Notes: generated by a model from the letters alone, not told the origin. DNA of 64,000 nt from Streptomyces malachitofuscus (GCF_014650055.1 NZ_BMUF01000005.1:433330-497329), one strand, 5' to 3'. Shown: positions 1 to 9,324, counted from the first letter of the stretch. Translations and numbers: made by a program.

Positions 1-1
1 G

Positions 2-913
2 ACGGGTCGTCACCACTGGGTCTATCCGCAGCCCTTGCTGGTGACGGACCTGGTGCGCGAGTACGCGGACGTGCGCGGCGGGGACATGCGGTTCGGCGTG
101 CGCGACGTACGGCTGCACGGCCTGGACAGCGACCGCCCCTCGGTGTCCTACGTCTGCCCCCGCAGCGGCCGGCGGGAGGTCGTGGCCTGTGACTTCGTCG
201 CCGGCTGCGACGGCGCCCGCGGGGTGAGCAGGTCGTCCGTCGCGCCGGAGCGGGCCAGGGTCGCGCGGCACGACTACGGGATCGGCTGGCTGGCCCTGCT
301 CGCCGAGGCGCCGCCGTCCGCCGACTGCGTCCTGTTCGGCTGCCACCCGGACGGCTTCGCCGGCCAGATGCCCCGCAGTCCCGAGGTGACCCGCTACTAC
401 CTCCAGTGCCCGCCCGGCGACGACCCGGGCTCCTGGCCGCACGAGCGCGTCTGGACGCAGTTGCGGCGCCGGCTGGCGGCGGCGGGAGCGGCTCCGCCTG
501 CCGAGGGGCGGCTGATCGAGAAGCGTGTGCTGGACATGCACGACTACGTCACCGAACCGATGGCGTTCGGCCGGCTCTTCCTGGCCGGGGACGCGGCGCA
601 TCTGGTCGCGCCGATCGCCGCCAAGGGCATGAACCTCGCCCTGCACGACGCGTTCCTGCTCGGGGACGCCCTGGTCGCGCGGCTCACCAGGGACGACGAG
701 AGCGGACTGAGGGGCTACTCCCGGGAGTGTCTGCGCCGGGTGTGGGACTACCAGGAGTTCTCCCAGTGGCTGTCCGAGGTGTACCACGGCGCCGCGACGG
801 GGGACCCGTTCCGTTCGGGCACCGCACTCGCCCGGCTGCACCGCCTGTTCACCTCCCCCACCGCCGCGGCCGCGTTCGCCGAGCAGTACCTGGGTACGGC
901 GGCCCGGTACTGA
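2..913 (+). CDS. pobA: 4-hydroxybenzoate 3-monooxygenase, C-terminal part (5' end outside window)
   Basis: This is a flavin-dependent hydroxylase that would convert 4-hydroxybenzoate to protocatechuate with NADPH and O2 in the cytosol, feeding the beta-ketoadipate pathway. The frame is open from base 2 and gives 303 codons, against about 394 for the family, so the N-terminal GxGxxG dinucleotide fold lies upstream of the window. I see the DG motif (CDGARG, near codon 67), a conserved RYYLQCPPGDD stretch, and the second FAD motif (FLAGDAAHLVAP, near codon 195) followed by AAKGMNLA. The spacing of these motifs matches PobA better than generic FAD monooxygenases. The next gene is convergent, 15 bases away. 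Confidence 0.85.
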   Translation, partial: TGRHHWVYPQPLLVTDLVREYADVRGGDMRFGVRDVRLHGLDSDRPSVSYVCPRSGRREVVACDFVAGCDGARGVSRSSVAPERARVARHDYGIGWLALLAEAPPSADCVLFGCHPDGFAGQMPRSPEVTRYYLQCPPGDDPGSWPHERVWTQLRRRLAAAGAAPPAEGRLIEKRVLDMHDYVTEPMAFGRLFLAGDAAHLVAPIAAKGMNLALHDAFLLGDALVARLTRDDESGLRGYSRECLRRVWDYQEFSQWLSEVYHGAATGDPFRSGTALARLHRLFTSPTAAAAFAEQYLGTAARY

Positions 914-928
914 GGGCGCGGCACCCCG

Positions 929-1288
929 TCAGTCGTGCGGGGGACGGCCGCCGATCCGGTGGTCGGCCACGTTCAGCGCCTCGTCCACCAGCCGCCGCAG
1001 ATGGCCGTCGCGCAGGGAGTAGATCACCCTGCGGCCCTCCTTTCGGGTGTCCACCAGGCCGGCGAGACGCAGCCGCGCCAGATGCTGGCTGACCGCCGGA
1101 CGTGCCGCCCCGCACACCTCGGTGAGTGTGGTGACGTCGGCCTCGCCGCCGCTCAGGGCGTGCAGCAGGGTCAGCCGGGTGCGGTCGCCGAGCAGCGCCA
1201 GTAGCTCCGCCGCGAGCGCGAACTGCTCCTCGCCCGGAGTGTGCGGATGCGCATCCTGCGCAGATGACAGGTGCATGCGTGCGCTCAT
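929..1288 (-). CDS. ArsR/SmtB-family metal-responsive repressor
   Basis: A 119-residue winged-helix repressor. The helix-turn-helix is at about residues 50-75 (VCGAARPAVSQHLARLRLAG) and the wing at GRRVIYSL. The C-terminal helix holds D94-x-H96 and H110. These match three of the four Zn ligands of CzrA/SmtB-type sensors; the fourth position is Val. It is divergent from a CDF efflux gene, so a Zn/Co-type sensor controlling that pump is the likely role. I chose the ATG at 1288 because CATTAT lies six bases upstream, implying a leaderless transcript; an ATG at 1276 is also possible. Confidence 0.85.
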   Translation of the reverse strand: MSARMHLSSAQDAHPHTPGEEQFALAAELLALLGDRTRLTLLHALSGGEADVTTLTEVCGAARPAVSQHLARLRLAGLVDTRKEGRRVIYSLRDGHLRRLVDEALNVADHRIGGRPPHD

Positions 1289-1293
1289 ACGCA
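1276..1293. promoter_or_regulatory. Candidate ArsR operator over the repressor start
   Basis: Inverted repeat TGCGT-N8-ACGCA that covers the ATG of the ArsR gene. It lies directly downstream of that gene's CATTAT -10 box (1295-1300), in the divergent spacer with the CDF gene. The position suits autorepression. A second perfect palindrome, GGATGCGCATCC, lies inside the coding region at 1245-1256. Binding is inferred. Confidence 0.45.
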
Positions 1294-1358
1294 CATAATG
1301 ACTCCGTGGGCGCCGCCGCGTCCATCCCGCCCAGGCACCGGCTCCGGAAGGAACGACC

Positions 1359-2387
1359 GTGACCGACCGGCACCACCACGACCACCAGCACCGGCCTTCC
1401 CTGTTCCACCGCCTCGCCCATCGCCTCCGTCCCCATTCCCACGAGAGCGCCGACAAGCTCGATTCCGCCCTGGAGTCCTCCGCCCGGGGCATACGCGCGC
1501 TGTGGGTCTCCCTCGCGGTGCTCGGGGTGACGGCGCTGGCGCAGGCGGTGGTGGTGTTCGTCTCGGGCTCGGTGGCCCTGCTCGGCGACACGGTGCACAA
1601 CGCGGCCGACGCGCTGACCGCCGTACCGCTCGGCATCGCCTTCGTACTGGGGCGGCGCGCCGCCACCCGCCGCTTCACCTACGGCTACGGGCGGGCCGAG
1701 GACCTGGCCGGCCTCGTGATCGTGCTGACGATCGCCGCGTCCGCGGCCTTCGCGGGCTGGACCGCGTTCGACCGGCTGCTGGACCCGCGGCCCGTCGAGC
1801 ACGTTCCGGTGGTCGCCGCCGCGGCCCTGGTCGGGTTCGCGGGGAACGAGTGGGTGGCCCGGTACCGCATCCGCGTCGGGCGTGCCATCGGCTCGGCCGC
1901 GCTGGTCGCCGACGGGCTGCACGCCCGCACGGACGCGTTCACCTCGCTGGCGGTGCTGCTGAGCGCCGGCGGCGCGGCCCTGGGGTGGCGGTACGCCGAC
2001 CCGGTGGTGGGGCTCGCGATCACGGCGGCCATCGCGCTGGTCCTGCGCGACGCCGCGCGGGAGGTGTTCCGGCGGGTGCTGGACGCCGTGGACCCGGCGC
2101 TGGTGGACCGGGCCGAGCGGGCGCTGACGGAGGTGCGCGGGGTGCGAGGCGTGGGCGAACTCCGGCTGCGCTGGATCGGCCACCGGCTGCGTGCGGAGGT
2201 GGCGGTCGTGGTGGACGGCGGGGCCACGGTGCGCGAGGCCCATCGCATCGCCGTCGACGCCGAGCACGCACTGCTGCACGCCGTTCCCCGGCTCACGGCC
2301 GCGATGGTCCACGCCGACCCGGAACCGGTGCCGGGTGCGGCGGACCCGCATCAGCCGCTGGCCCACCACGCGGCGGGCCCGGCCTGA
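1359..2387 (+). CDS. Cation diffusion facilitator (CDF) metal efflux transporter
   Basis: A 342-residue inner-membrane metal/H+ antiporter, probably exporting Zn2+ or a similar divalent ion. A His-rich N-terminus (HHHDHQH) precedes six predicted membrane segments. The two intramembrane metal sites are visible: HNAAD (H80, D84) in the second helix and HARTD (H188, D192) in the fifth. A cytoplasmic CTD-type domain follows from about residue 225. The GTG start has GGAAGGA seven bases upstream. Its position opposite the ArsR sensor suggests metal-inducible expression. Metal specificity cannot be fixed from sequence alone. Confidence 0.9.
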   Translation: MTDRHHHDHQHRPSLFHRLAHRLRPHSHESADKLDSALESSARGIRALWVSLAVLGVTALAQAVVVFVSGSVALLGDTVHNAADALTAVPLGIAFVLGRRAATRRFTYGYGRAEDLAGLVIVLTIAASAAFAGWTAFDRLLDPRPVEHVPVVAAAALVGFAGNEWVARYRIRVGRAIGSAALVADGLHARTDAFTSLAVLLSAGGAALGWRYADPVVGLAITAAIALVLRDAAREVFRRVLDAVDPALVDRAERALTEVRGVRGVGELRLRWIGHRLRAEVAVVVDGGATVREAHRIAVDAEHALLHAVPRLTAAMVHADPEPVPGAADPHQPLAHHAAGPA

Positions 2388-2403
2388 GGCCCGACGGGCG
2401 GCC

Positions 2404-2961
2404 TCAGGCCACGCCGAGGCCCTCCAGGACGACCGCTCCGGGCAGCTCCGCGAACGCCTTGCCCGGAACCAGCAGCTTGCCGCGCCGCCGGCCGCTGCCG
2501 ACGAGCACGTACGGCAGGTCCACGACGGCGGCGTCGACGAGGACCGGCCAGTCGCCGGGCAGCCCGATGGGCGTGATGCCCCCGTACTCCATGCCGGTCT
2601 CGCCCGTCGCCGTGTCCATCGGGGCGAAGGAGGCCTTGCGGGCACCGAGGTGACGGCGGACGACGCCGTTGACGTCGAGCCGGGTGGTGGACAGCACGAC
2701 GCATGCGGCGAGCGTGGTGTCGCCGCCGCGCTTGCCCGCGACGACCACGCAGTTCGCCGACCGCTCCAGCAGGTCCCGGCCGTAGTGCTCGACGAAGACC
2801 GCGGTGTCGGCCCAGCGCGGATCGGTCTCGACGTAGAGGATCCGGTCGGCGGGGACGCTGCCGCTCCAGGCGCGGACGGCGGCGGCCACCGGGGCGGTCA
2901 GCTCGTCGAGACAGTCGGGCGTGGGCGTGGCGTGGTCGAAGGCTCCGATGGGTGCGCGCAT
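2404..2961 (-). CDS. YbaK/EbsC-family aminoacyl-tRNA deacylase
   Basis: A 185-residue protein of the YbaK/ProX editing-domain family. These hydrolyse mischarged aminoacyl-tRNA (classically Cys- or Ala-tRNAPro) in trans in the cytosol. Family signatures are the CVVVAGKRGGD stretch, the basic VVRRHLGARKASFAP block that carries the usual catalytic Lys, and the GGITPIGLP turn. It is convergent with the CDF gene, with a 16-base spacer. The start is ATG at 2961. Which misacylated tRNA it edits is not readable here. Confidence 0.85.
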   Translation of the reverse strand: MRAPIGAFDHATPTPDCLDELTAPVAAAVRAWSGSVPADRILYVETDPRWADTAVFVEHYGRDLLERSANCVVVAGKRGGDTTLAACVVLSTTRLDVNGVVRRHLGARKASFAPMDTATGETGMEYGGITPIGLPGDWPVLVDAAVVDLPYVLVGSGRRRGKLLVPGKAFAELPGAVVLEGLGVA

Positions 2962-3004
2962 GGCCGCACCGTAACAGCCGCCGAAAGGCGGTCGAAGGGG
3001 CGTC

Positions 3005-3577
3005 TCAGAGCACGGGCGGCACCGAGACGGTCATGATCATCTCCATCGGGTCGTCACCCTGGTTGCCGTACGTGTGGGGCACGTTGGCCTCGAAGGAGGC
3101 GCTGGCGCCCGGGGGCACCCGGTGCTCGGCGCCGTCGACGGTGAGCGTCAGTTCCCCGGTGGTGACGTGGACGAGTTCGACCGTGCCGGCCGGGTGCGGG
3201 TCGGAGTCGCTGCTCTCGCCGGGCATGAGCCGCCACTCCCACATCTCCAGCGGGCCGGGCGCCTCGGCGCCGGCGAGCAGCCGGTTGTAGCTGCCGCCTT
3301 CGGTGTGCCACAGCCGCACCGTCTGGTCGGCGGGGACGATCCGGACCTGGGGGCCCCGCTCGTAGTCGAGCAGCGTGGTGATGCTGACCCCCAGGGCGTC
3401 GCCGATCTTGACGACCGTGCCGATGCTCGGGTTGGTGCGGGCCTGCTCGATCTGGATGAGCATGCCGCGGCTGACGCCCGCCCGCGCCGCGAGCGCGTCC
3501 AGGGTGAAGCCGCGTTCGGCGCGCCAGCGCTTGACGTTGCGCGCCAGGGACTGGGTCAGCAGGTCGAGATCCGACAC
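3005..3577 (-). CDS. XRE-family regulator with C-terminal cupin domain
   Basis: A 190-residue one-component regulator. The N-terminal XRE helix-turn-helix is at about residues 10-65 (TLDALAARAGVSRGMLIQIE). It is joined to a small cupin beta-barrel at about 105-185 (HPAGTVELVHVTTGE, then PPGASASFEANVPHTYGN), which normally binds a small ligand or metal. I chose GTG at 3577; the frame also allows a TTG at 3607, but the protein family usually begins right before SDLDLLTQSLA. It is divergent from an EamA exporter, its most likely target. The 112-base spacer holds repeated TTCAC elements. Confidence 0.85.
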   Translation of the reverse strand: MSDLDLLTQSLARNVKRWRAERGFTLDALAARAGVSRGMLIQIEQARTNPSIGTVVKIGDALGVSITTLLDYERGPQVRIVPADQTVRLWHTEGGSYNRLLAGAEAPGPLEMWEWRLMPGESSDSDPHPAGTVELVHVTTGELTLTVDGAEHRVPPGASASFEANVPHTYGNQGDDPMEMIMTVSVPPVL

Positions 3578-3689
3578 ATTCCGTCCGTTCCGTTCCGTCG
3601 GGTTCAATATTCTGGATGGCCTAGTTCACTATGTTCGACTACGGTGTGGTGCACCCGATTGTTCACCGCACTGTACTGCGAGGTCCGCC

Positions 3690-4547
3690 GTGACAGCACT
3701 TTTCGCCCTGGCCACGAGCCTGTTGTGGGGTCTGGCCGACTTCGGCGGCGGACTGCTGACCCGGCGCACGCCCGCGCTCACCGTGGTCGTGGTCTCGCAG
3801 TCCATCGCGGTGGCCGTGCTCGGTGCGATCGTCGTCGCGACGGGCGCCTGGAGCGAGGCGGACGGCCGGCTGTGGTTCGCCGTGGCCGCCGGGCTGGTCG
3901 GGCCGGTGGCGATGCTGGCCTTCTACAAGGCGCTCGCCCTGGGCCCGATGGGGGTCGTCTCCCCGCTGGGCTCGGTCGGCGTGGCCGTGCCCGTCGGGGT
4001 GGGGCTGGTCCTGGGCGAGCGGCCCGGGGTGCTCCAGTTCGCGGGCATCCTGGTCGCCGTGGCCGGTGTCGTCCTGGCCGGCGGACCGCAGTTCAGGGGC
4101 GCACCGGTGCAGCGCCAGGCCGTGCTGCTCACGCTGCTCGCGGCGTTGGGCTTCGGCGCGGTGATGGCCCTGATCGCCGAGGCGTCGACGACCCTCACCG
4201 GCCTCTTCCTCGCCCTGCTCGTGCAGCGGGTCACCAATGTGGCGGCGGGCGGCCTCGCCCTCGCGGTCTCCGTGCGCCGGGGGAATGCCGCGCTGAGCCC
4301 GGGCGGGTTTCCCTGGCGCTCGCTGCCGGCGCTCGCGTTCGTCGGTCTCGCCGATGTCGCGGCCAACGGCACGTACGCGATCGCCGCGCAGACCGGGCCG
4401 GTCACGGTGGCCGCGGTTCTGGCCTCGCTCTACCCGGTGGTCACCGCCGTCGCCGCCAGAGGGCTGCTCAGTGAGCGGCTGCGTGCGGTGCAGACGGCCG
4501 GAGCGGGGCTGGCCCTGGTGGGATCGTTGCTGCTGGCCACGGGGTGA
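3690..4547 (+). CDS. EamA/DMT-superfamily transporter
   Basis: A 285-residue integral membrane protein with about ten hydrophobic segments arranged as two EamA repeats of five helices. Such proteins export amino acids, nucleobases or other metabolites. The GTG start is chosen because upstream sequence in this frame is not membrane-like and GAGG lies about eight bases before it. It is divergent from the XRE-cupin gene, so export of the ligand sensed by that regulator is the simplest model. The substrate is unknown. Its stop is only seven bases from the convergent acyltransferase gene. Confidence 0.85.
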   Translation: MTALFALATSLLWGLADFGGGLLTRRTPALTVVVVSQSIAVAVLGAIVVATGAWSEADGRLWFAVAAGLVGPVAMLAFYKALALGPMGVVSPLGSVGVAVPVGVGLVLGERPGVLQFAGILVAVAGVVLAGGPQFRGAPVQRQAVLLTLLAALGFGAVMALIAEASTTLTGLFLALLVQRVTNVAAGGLALAVSVRRGNAALSPGGFPWRSLPALAFVGLADVAANGTYAIAAQTGPVTVAAVLASLYPVVTAVAARGLLSERLRAVQTAGAGLALVGSLLLATG

Positions 4548-4554
4548 GGGCCGG

Positions 4555-5439
4555 TCAGCTCCCGGGTTCCAGCTCCGCGAGCCGGGGTGCGCCGTCGGCG
4601 AGCCGGTCCGCGCATTCCGCGTCCAGTTCGGCGAGCCGGTCCGCGCTCTGCCCGTCCAGCTCCGCGAGCCGGGCCACGCTCTCCTCGTCCAGCGACGACA
4701 GCGCCCGCAACTGCTCCGGGGTGACCCCCTCCGGGATCGGCACGGGCGCCGGCGTGCGCAGCGGCGGCTGCCAGCCCTCGGCGGGGGTCCAGCGGCGTAC
4801 GACGCGGGCCGGGGCCCCCGCGACCACGGCGTGGTCGGGCACCGCGCCCCGGACCACCGCTCCCGCGGCCACCACCACGTTGCGCCCGATGCGCGCCCCC
4901 GGAAGGATCACCGCGCCGGTGCCGATCCAGCAGCCCGCGCCGATCTCCACCGGCTCCATGCGCGGCCACTGCTTGCCGATGGGCTCGTGCGGATCGTCGT
5001 AGGAGTGATTGGTCGAGGTGACGTAGACGTACGGCCCGAAGTAGCAGTCGCTGCCGATGGTGACGGCCGTGTCGGCGATGATGTGACTGCCGCGGCCCAG
5101 GACGACGCCGTCGCCGATGCGCAGGATCGGCTCGGGACCGAGGTCGAGGCCGGGCATCAGACCGGCGGTGAGCGTCACCTGCTCGCCGACGATGCAGTGC
5201 GCGCCGAGCCGGATCCACGGTTCGCCGAACACCGTGCCGAGCGGGAAGGCGAGGCGGGTGGCCTCGCCGATCGAGCCGAAGCGGAAGCGGCCGGGGTGCT
5301 CGGCGGTCACCGAGCCCGTGCGCTGCACCCAGGCCCAGCCCGCGTGGACCGCGCGCTGAGCGAGGCGGCGCGGCCAGGACGAGAACGTGTTCTTGCGCTT
5401 CGGCACGGGTTCACCGTAGTCGGCGGGCGTCGCGCCCAC
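4555..5439 (-). CDS. Hexapeptide-repeat (LbH) acyltransferase with C-terminal LAELD repeats
   Basis: A 294-residue left-handed beta-helix protein. Hexapeptide repeats run from about residue 75 to 215 (for example GVVLGRGSHIIADTAVTIGS and CWIGTGAVILPGARIGRNVV). The segment TSTNHSYDDPHEPIG resembles the active-site loop of maltose/galactoside O-acetyltransferases. The last 60 residues are unusual: about three near-identical acidic heptad-like units (RLAELD...ADRLAELD...ADRLAD), probably helical. The start is GTG at 5439; GTG at 5406 would give 283 residues. The acceptor sugar or metabolite is unknown. Confidence 0.8.
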   Translation of the reverse strand: MGATPADYGEPVPKRKNTFSSWPRRLAQRAVHAGWAWVQRTGSVTAEHPGRFRFGSIGEATRLAFPLGTVFGEPWIRLGAHCIVGEQVTLTAGLMPGLDLGPEPILRIGDGVVLGRGSHIIADTAVTIGSDCYFGPYVYVTSTNHSYDDPHEPIGKQWPRMEPVEIGAGCWIGTGAVILPGARIGRNVVVAAGAVVRGAVPDHAVVAGAPARVVRRWTPAEGWQPPLRTPAPVPIPEGVTPEQLRALSSLDEESVARLAELDGQSADRLAELDAECADRLADGAPRLAELEPGS

Positions 5440-5512
5440 GGGCCGCCGCCCCTGTGATCTTCACCCCACCGGGTGGCGTACGGTTCCCTCATCACCCGAC
5501 GAGGAGGCGACG

Positions 5513-6043
5513 ATGACCCACCAGGCGCTGATCAGCGGCATCGGCGGCAAGGAGCCGCAGGTGGACCCGGAGGCCTTCGTGGCACCCACGGCCTCGGTGA
5601 TCGGGGACGTGACGCTGCACGCGGGCACGAGCGTCTGGTACGGGGCCGTGCTCCGCGGTGACGTGGAGCGGATCTCCGTCGGCGCGAGCAGCAACGTGCA
5701 GGACAACTGCACGCTGCACGCCGATCCCGGCTTTCCGGTCAGCGTGGGCGAGCGGGTCTCCATCGGTCACAACGCCGTGGTGCACGGGGCGACCGTCGAG
5801 GACGACTGCCTGATCGGCATGGGTGCGACCGTGCTGAACGGCGCGGTGATCGGCGCGGGGTCGCTCGTCGCCGCGCAGGCGCTGGTGCCACAGGGGATGC
5901 GGGTGCCGCCCGGGTCGCTGGTCGCGGGCGTGCCGGCGAAGGTGCGGCGGGAGCTCAGCTCCGAGGAACGGGAGGGGCTCACCCTCAACGGCACGATGTA
6001 CGCGGAGCTGGCGAAGGCTCACCGGGACGAACTAGGCGCGTAA
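5513..6043 (+). CDS. Gamma-class carbonic anhydrase-like (LbH) protein
   Basis: A 176-residue left-handed beta-helix protein of the gamma-carbonic-anhydrase/YrdA family, which forms trimers with a metal at subunit interfaces. Metal-ligand histidines are visible in order: H69 in CTLHAD, then GHNAVVHG. The N-terminal VAPTASVIGDVTLHAGTSVWYGAVLRGD is typical. GAGGAGG lies six to eight bases before the ATG. Many members lack measurable carbonic anhydrase activity, so the reaction is uncertain. It is divergent from the other LbH gene, with a 73-base gap. Confidence 0.88.
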   Translation: MTHQALISGIGGKEPQVDPEAFVAPTASVIGDVTLHAGTSVWYGAVLRGDVERISVGASSNVQDNCTLHADPGFPVSVGERVSIGHNAVVHGATVEDDCLIGMGATVLNGAVIGAGSLVAAQALVPQGMRVPPGSLVAGVPAKVRRELSSEEREGLTLNGTMYAELAKAHRDELGA

Positions 6044-6108
6044 GGGCTGCCGGCGGACTGCGGGCCGTCCAGGGCCGGTCACGCAGTTCCCGCGCCCCCG
6101 GGGGGCTG

Positions 6109-6737
6109 CTACTCGCCCGCCATGGCAGGCTCGGGTGCCGCCTTCCTTGCCTTGCGCTTCAGTACCAGCATCGACGTGATGCCGATCAGTACCGCCAGCA
6201 CCAGGCCCAGCCACGAGAAGCGCTTGAGCCAGGACTCGGCGACGACGCCGACGTAGTGGATGACGGCCGTGGTGCCGCCCGCCCACAGGACGCCGCCGAG
6301 GACGTTGGCGGTGAGGAACTTCCCGTACGGCATCCGCAGCACACCCGCGAGCGGGCCGGCGAGGATGCGCAGCAGGGCGATGAAGCGGCCGAAGAAGACC
6401 GCCCACATGCCCCACTTCCGGAAGGACCGCTCGGCGGTCGCGATGTGCCCCTCGCCGAAGTGCCGGGGGAACTTCGCGCCCAGCCAGGCCAGCAGCGGCC
6501 GTCCGCCCCTGCGGCCGATGGCGTAGCCGATCGAGTCGCCGATGATCGCGCCGGCGGTGGCGCCGGCGCCGAGGACCACCGGGTCGATGTCTCCGTGCTG
6601 GGAGGCGAGCAGCGCGGAGGAGACCAGGACGATCTCCCCCGGCAGCGGGATACCCAGGCTCTCCAGCCCGATGACCAGACCACCAGTGCGCACACGGCGA
6701 CCGCGGGTACGGTCCCGAGCCACGCCTGGACGTGAAC
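6109..6737 (-). pseudogene. DedA-family membrane protein gene, frameshifted and lacking a normal start codon
   Basis: DedA proteins are flippases or transporters of the cytoplasmic membrane. The C-terminal part is intact in one frame (GLESLGIPLPGEIVLVSSALL, GDSIGYAIGRRGG, GRFIALLRILAGPLAG). The expected first residues (HVQAWLGTVPAVAVCALV) lie in another frame. A missing base near 6680-6685 (GGTGGTC where GGTGGGTC would restore the frame) explains the break. The codon correctly spaced from the GGGAGGAAG ribosome site is GTT (6735-6737), not ATG/GTG. Two independent lesions favour a true pseudogene, though a sequencing error could explain the frameshift alone. Confidence 0.75.
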
Positions 6738-6830
6738 GCCGCTTCCTCCCGCTCCGCCGGTCCTGTGTCCGTGCACCCGAGGAGGGCGCACGGACGGGAA
6801 GCCTACCGTTTCGGGATGCTTTGCCCGGAC

Positions 6831-9209
6831 TCAGGCGTTCCAGCTCCACTCCGCCACTTCGGGCAGGTCGGTGCCGTGCTCGCGGATCCAGGCGTGGTGC
6901 CGCGTGCGCGCGTCGGCCATCCGCTGCCGTAGGGCGGCGGACCGTACGGCCAGTCCCGGGACGCGGTCGATGACGTCCATGACCAGCCGGTAGCGGTCGA
7001 GGTCGTTGCGGACGACCATGTCGAACGGCGTGGTCGTGGTGCCGGACTCCTTGTAGCCGCGCACGTGCAGGTGCTGGTGGCCGTTGCGGCGGTAGGCGAG
7101 GCGGTGGATCAGCCACGGATAGCCGTGATAGGCGAAGATCACCGGCTTGTCGGCGGTGAACAGGCCGTCGTACTCGAAGTCGGTCATGCCGTGCGGGTGT
7201 TCCCCGTGGGGCATCAGCCGGGCGATGTCGACGACGTTCACCACGCGGACCGCCAGCTCCGGCAGATGGCGGCGCAGCAGCTGAGCGGCGGCCAGCACCT
7301 CCTGGGTCGGCACGTCCCCGGCGCAGCCGAGCACCACGTCGGGTTCGCCGCCGTTCTCGGTGCCGGCCCACTCCCAGATCCCGGCGCCCCGTGCGCAGTG
7401 GACGCGCGCCTCGTCGATCGACAGCCAGTCGTAGCAGGGCTGCTTGCCGGCCACGATCACGTTGACGTAGTCGCGGCTGCGCAGGGCGTGGTCCGCGACG
7501 GACAGCAGGGTGTTGGCGTCCGGCGGGAGGTAGACCCGTACGACGTGGGGACTCTTGTTGAGCACGTGGTCGACGAAACCGGGGTCCTGGTGGGAGAAGC
7601 CGTTGTGGTCCTGGCGCCACACGTGCGAGGTGAGCAGGTAGTTGAGTGAGGCGATGGGCGCACGCCAGGGCAGCTCGCGGGAGGTCTTCAGCCATTTGAT
7701 GTGCTGGTTGACCATCGAGTCGACGATGTGCACGAACGCCTCGTAGCAGGAGAACAGCCCGTGCCGGCCGGTGAGGAGGTAGCCCTCCAGCCAGCCCTGG
7801 CAGAGGTGTTCGGAGAGGATCTCCATCACCCTGCCGTGCCGGTCGAGGTGTTCGTCGACGTCGAGGGTGGCGGCCTGCCAGGCCTTGCCGCTGGCGTCGT
7901 AGACGGCCTGGAGCCGGTTGGACGCGGTCTCGTCGGGGCCGACGAGCCGGAAGTCCCGCCGGCCGGCGGTGTCCCGCATGACCCGTTCAAGGAGGTCGCC
8001 GAGGATCCGGGTGGGCTCGTGGAGTGTCGTGCCCGGTTTGTCGACGGGGACGGCGAAGTCGTCGAGCGAGGGCATGGGCAGGTCGCGTACCAGCAGTCCG
8101 CCGTTGGCGCGCGGCGTGGAGCCGAGGCGCCGGGCACCTTCCGGGACACAGGCGAGCACGTCCGCGACCGGCCGGCCCGCGCCGTCGAACAGTTCCTCGG
8201 GCCGGTACGACTTCAGCCAGGCCTCCAGCTGCCGCAGGTGCCCCGGGTCGTCACGCACGCCGGGAAGCGGCACCTGGTGGGCGCGCCAGGTGCCCTCGAC
8301 GGGCTGTCCGTCCACCTCGTCGGGGCCCGTCCAGCCCTTCGGGGTGCGCAGCACGATCACGGGCCAGCGCGGGCGCCCGGTCGCGCCGTCCTCGCGGGCG
8401 GCGCGCTGCGCCTCGGCGATGCGGTCCAGGGCGGCGTCCATGGCCCCGGCCAGCGCGCGGTGGACGGCGGCGGGGTCGTCGCCGCTCACGTGGAGGGGTT
8501 CGTGGCCGTAGCCGCGCAGCAGTGCGTCGAGTTCGGCCTCGGGCAGGCGGGCCAGGACGGTCGGATTGGCGATCTTGTAGCCGTTGAGGTGCAGGATCGG
8601 CAGGACGGCACCGTCGTGGACCGGGTCGAGGAACTTGTTGGAGTGCCAGGACCCGGCCAGCGGCCCGGTCTCCGCCTCGCCGTCGCCGATCACGCAGGCG
8701 ACCAGCAGGCTCGGGTTGTCGAGGGCTGCGCCGTAGGCGTGGGCGAGGGAGTAGCCGAGTTCGCCGCCCTCGTGCACGGAGCCGGGGACCTCGGGGGCGA
8801 CGTGGCTGGGCACGCCGCCGGGGAACGAGAATTGGCGGAACAGCCGTTCCATCCCCGCCGCGTCCCGGCCGACGTCCGGGTAGGTCTCGCTGTAGCTGCC
8901 CTCCAGCCAGGAGTTGGCCAGCACCGAAGGTCCGCCGTGCCCCGGCCCCCAGATGCACAGCGCGTCCAGGTCCCGGGCCGCGATCACCCGGTTGAGGTGG
9001 GTGTACACGAGGTTCAGTCCGGGCGACGTGCCCCAGTGACCGAGCAGCCGGGGTTTGATGTGCTCGGGCCGGAGGGGCTCGGTGAGCAGCGGGTTGGCCA
9101 GCAGGTAGATCTGGCCCGCCGAGAGGTAGTTGGCGGCCCGCCAGTGGGCGTCCAGCGTGCGCAGTTCCTCGTCGCTCAGTGCGGTCCGGATGTCCTGGTC
9201 CTCAGGCAT
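6831..9209 (-). CDS. xfp: Xylulose-5-phosphate/fructose-6-phosphate phosphoketolase
   Basis: A 792-residue cytosolic thiamine-diphosphate enzyme. It cleaves xylulose-5-P (or fructose-6-P) with phosphate to acetyl-phosphate and glyceraldehyde-3-P (or erythrose-4-P). The length is full for the family. I see [17 protein letters not shown] (58-74), the ThDP/Mg motif [18 protein letters not shown] (174-191), [10 protein letters not shown] and, later, [18 protein letters not shown]. The ATG at 9209 has GGAG seven bases upstream. It lies upstream of the broken DedA gene and downstream of a stress protein gene on the same strand. Hypoxic or stationary-phase expression is suggested by context only. 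Confidence 0.95.
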   Translation of the reverse strand: MPEDQDIRTALSDEELRTLDAHWRAANYLSAGQIYLLANPLLTEPLRPEHIKPRLLGHWGTSPGLNLVYTHLNRVIAARDLDALCIWGPGHGGPSVLANSWLEGSYSETYPDVGRDAAGMERLFRQFSFPGGVPSHVAPEVPGSVHEGGELGYSLAHAYGAALDNPSLLVACVIGDGEAETGPLAGSWHSNKFLDPVHDGAVLPILHLNGYKIANPTVLARLPEAELDALLRGYGHEPLHVSGDDPAAVHRALAGAMDAALDRIAEAQRAAREDGATGRPRWPVIVLRTPKGWTGPDEVDGQPVEGTWRAHQVPLPGVRDDPGHLRQLEAWLKSYRPEELFDGAGRPVADVLACVPEGARRLGSTPRANGGLLVRDLPMPSLDDFAVPVDKPGTTLHEPTRILGDLLERVMRDTAGRRDFRLVGPDETASNRLQAVYDASGKAWQAATLDVDEHLDRHGRVMEILSEHLCQGWLEGYLLTGRHGLFSCYEAFVHIVDSMVNQHIKWLKTSRELPWRAPIASLNYLLTSHVWRQDHNGFSHQDPGFVDHVLNKSPHVVRVYLPPDANTLLSVADHALRSRDYVNVIVAGKQPCYDWLSIDEARVHCARGAGIWEWAGTENGGEPDVVLGCAGDVPTQEVLAAAQLLRRHLPELAVRVVNVVDIARLMPHGEHPHGMTDFEYDGLFTADKPVIFAYHGYPWLIHRLAYRRNGHQHLHVRGYKESGTTTTPFDMVVRNDLDRYRLVMDVIDRVPGLAVRSAALRQRMADARTRHHAWIREHGTDLPEVAEWSWNA

Positions 9210-9310
9210 GGATGACTCCGTGAGTGGTCGGCCTGGGTGGTCGGGGTGTCGGCGGGCACGGGCGGGGCCGCGCCCTGGACGGGCATCAGGAGCGGGGTAC
9301 CAGTTTCCCG

Positions 9311-9324
9311 GGGGCCGATGCCCC
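9311..9324. promoter_or_regulatory. GGGGCC-type palindrome upstream of phosphoketolase
   Basis: GGGGCCGATGCCCC, a near palindrome in the 187-base spacer between the universal stress protein stop and the phosphoketolase start. Related elements occur twice in the next spacer (10361-10376 and 10440-10454), so it may be a shared regulator site. Confidence 0.3.

Noticed and set aside
849..2645. Minus-strand 598-codon frame over the CDF gene
   Set aside because: Antisense shadow of ArsR/CDF genes; Arg/Pro/Gly-rich with no motif.
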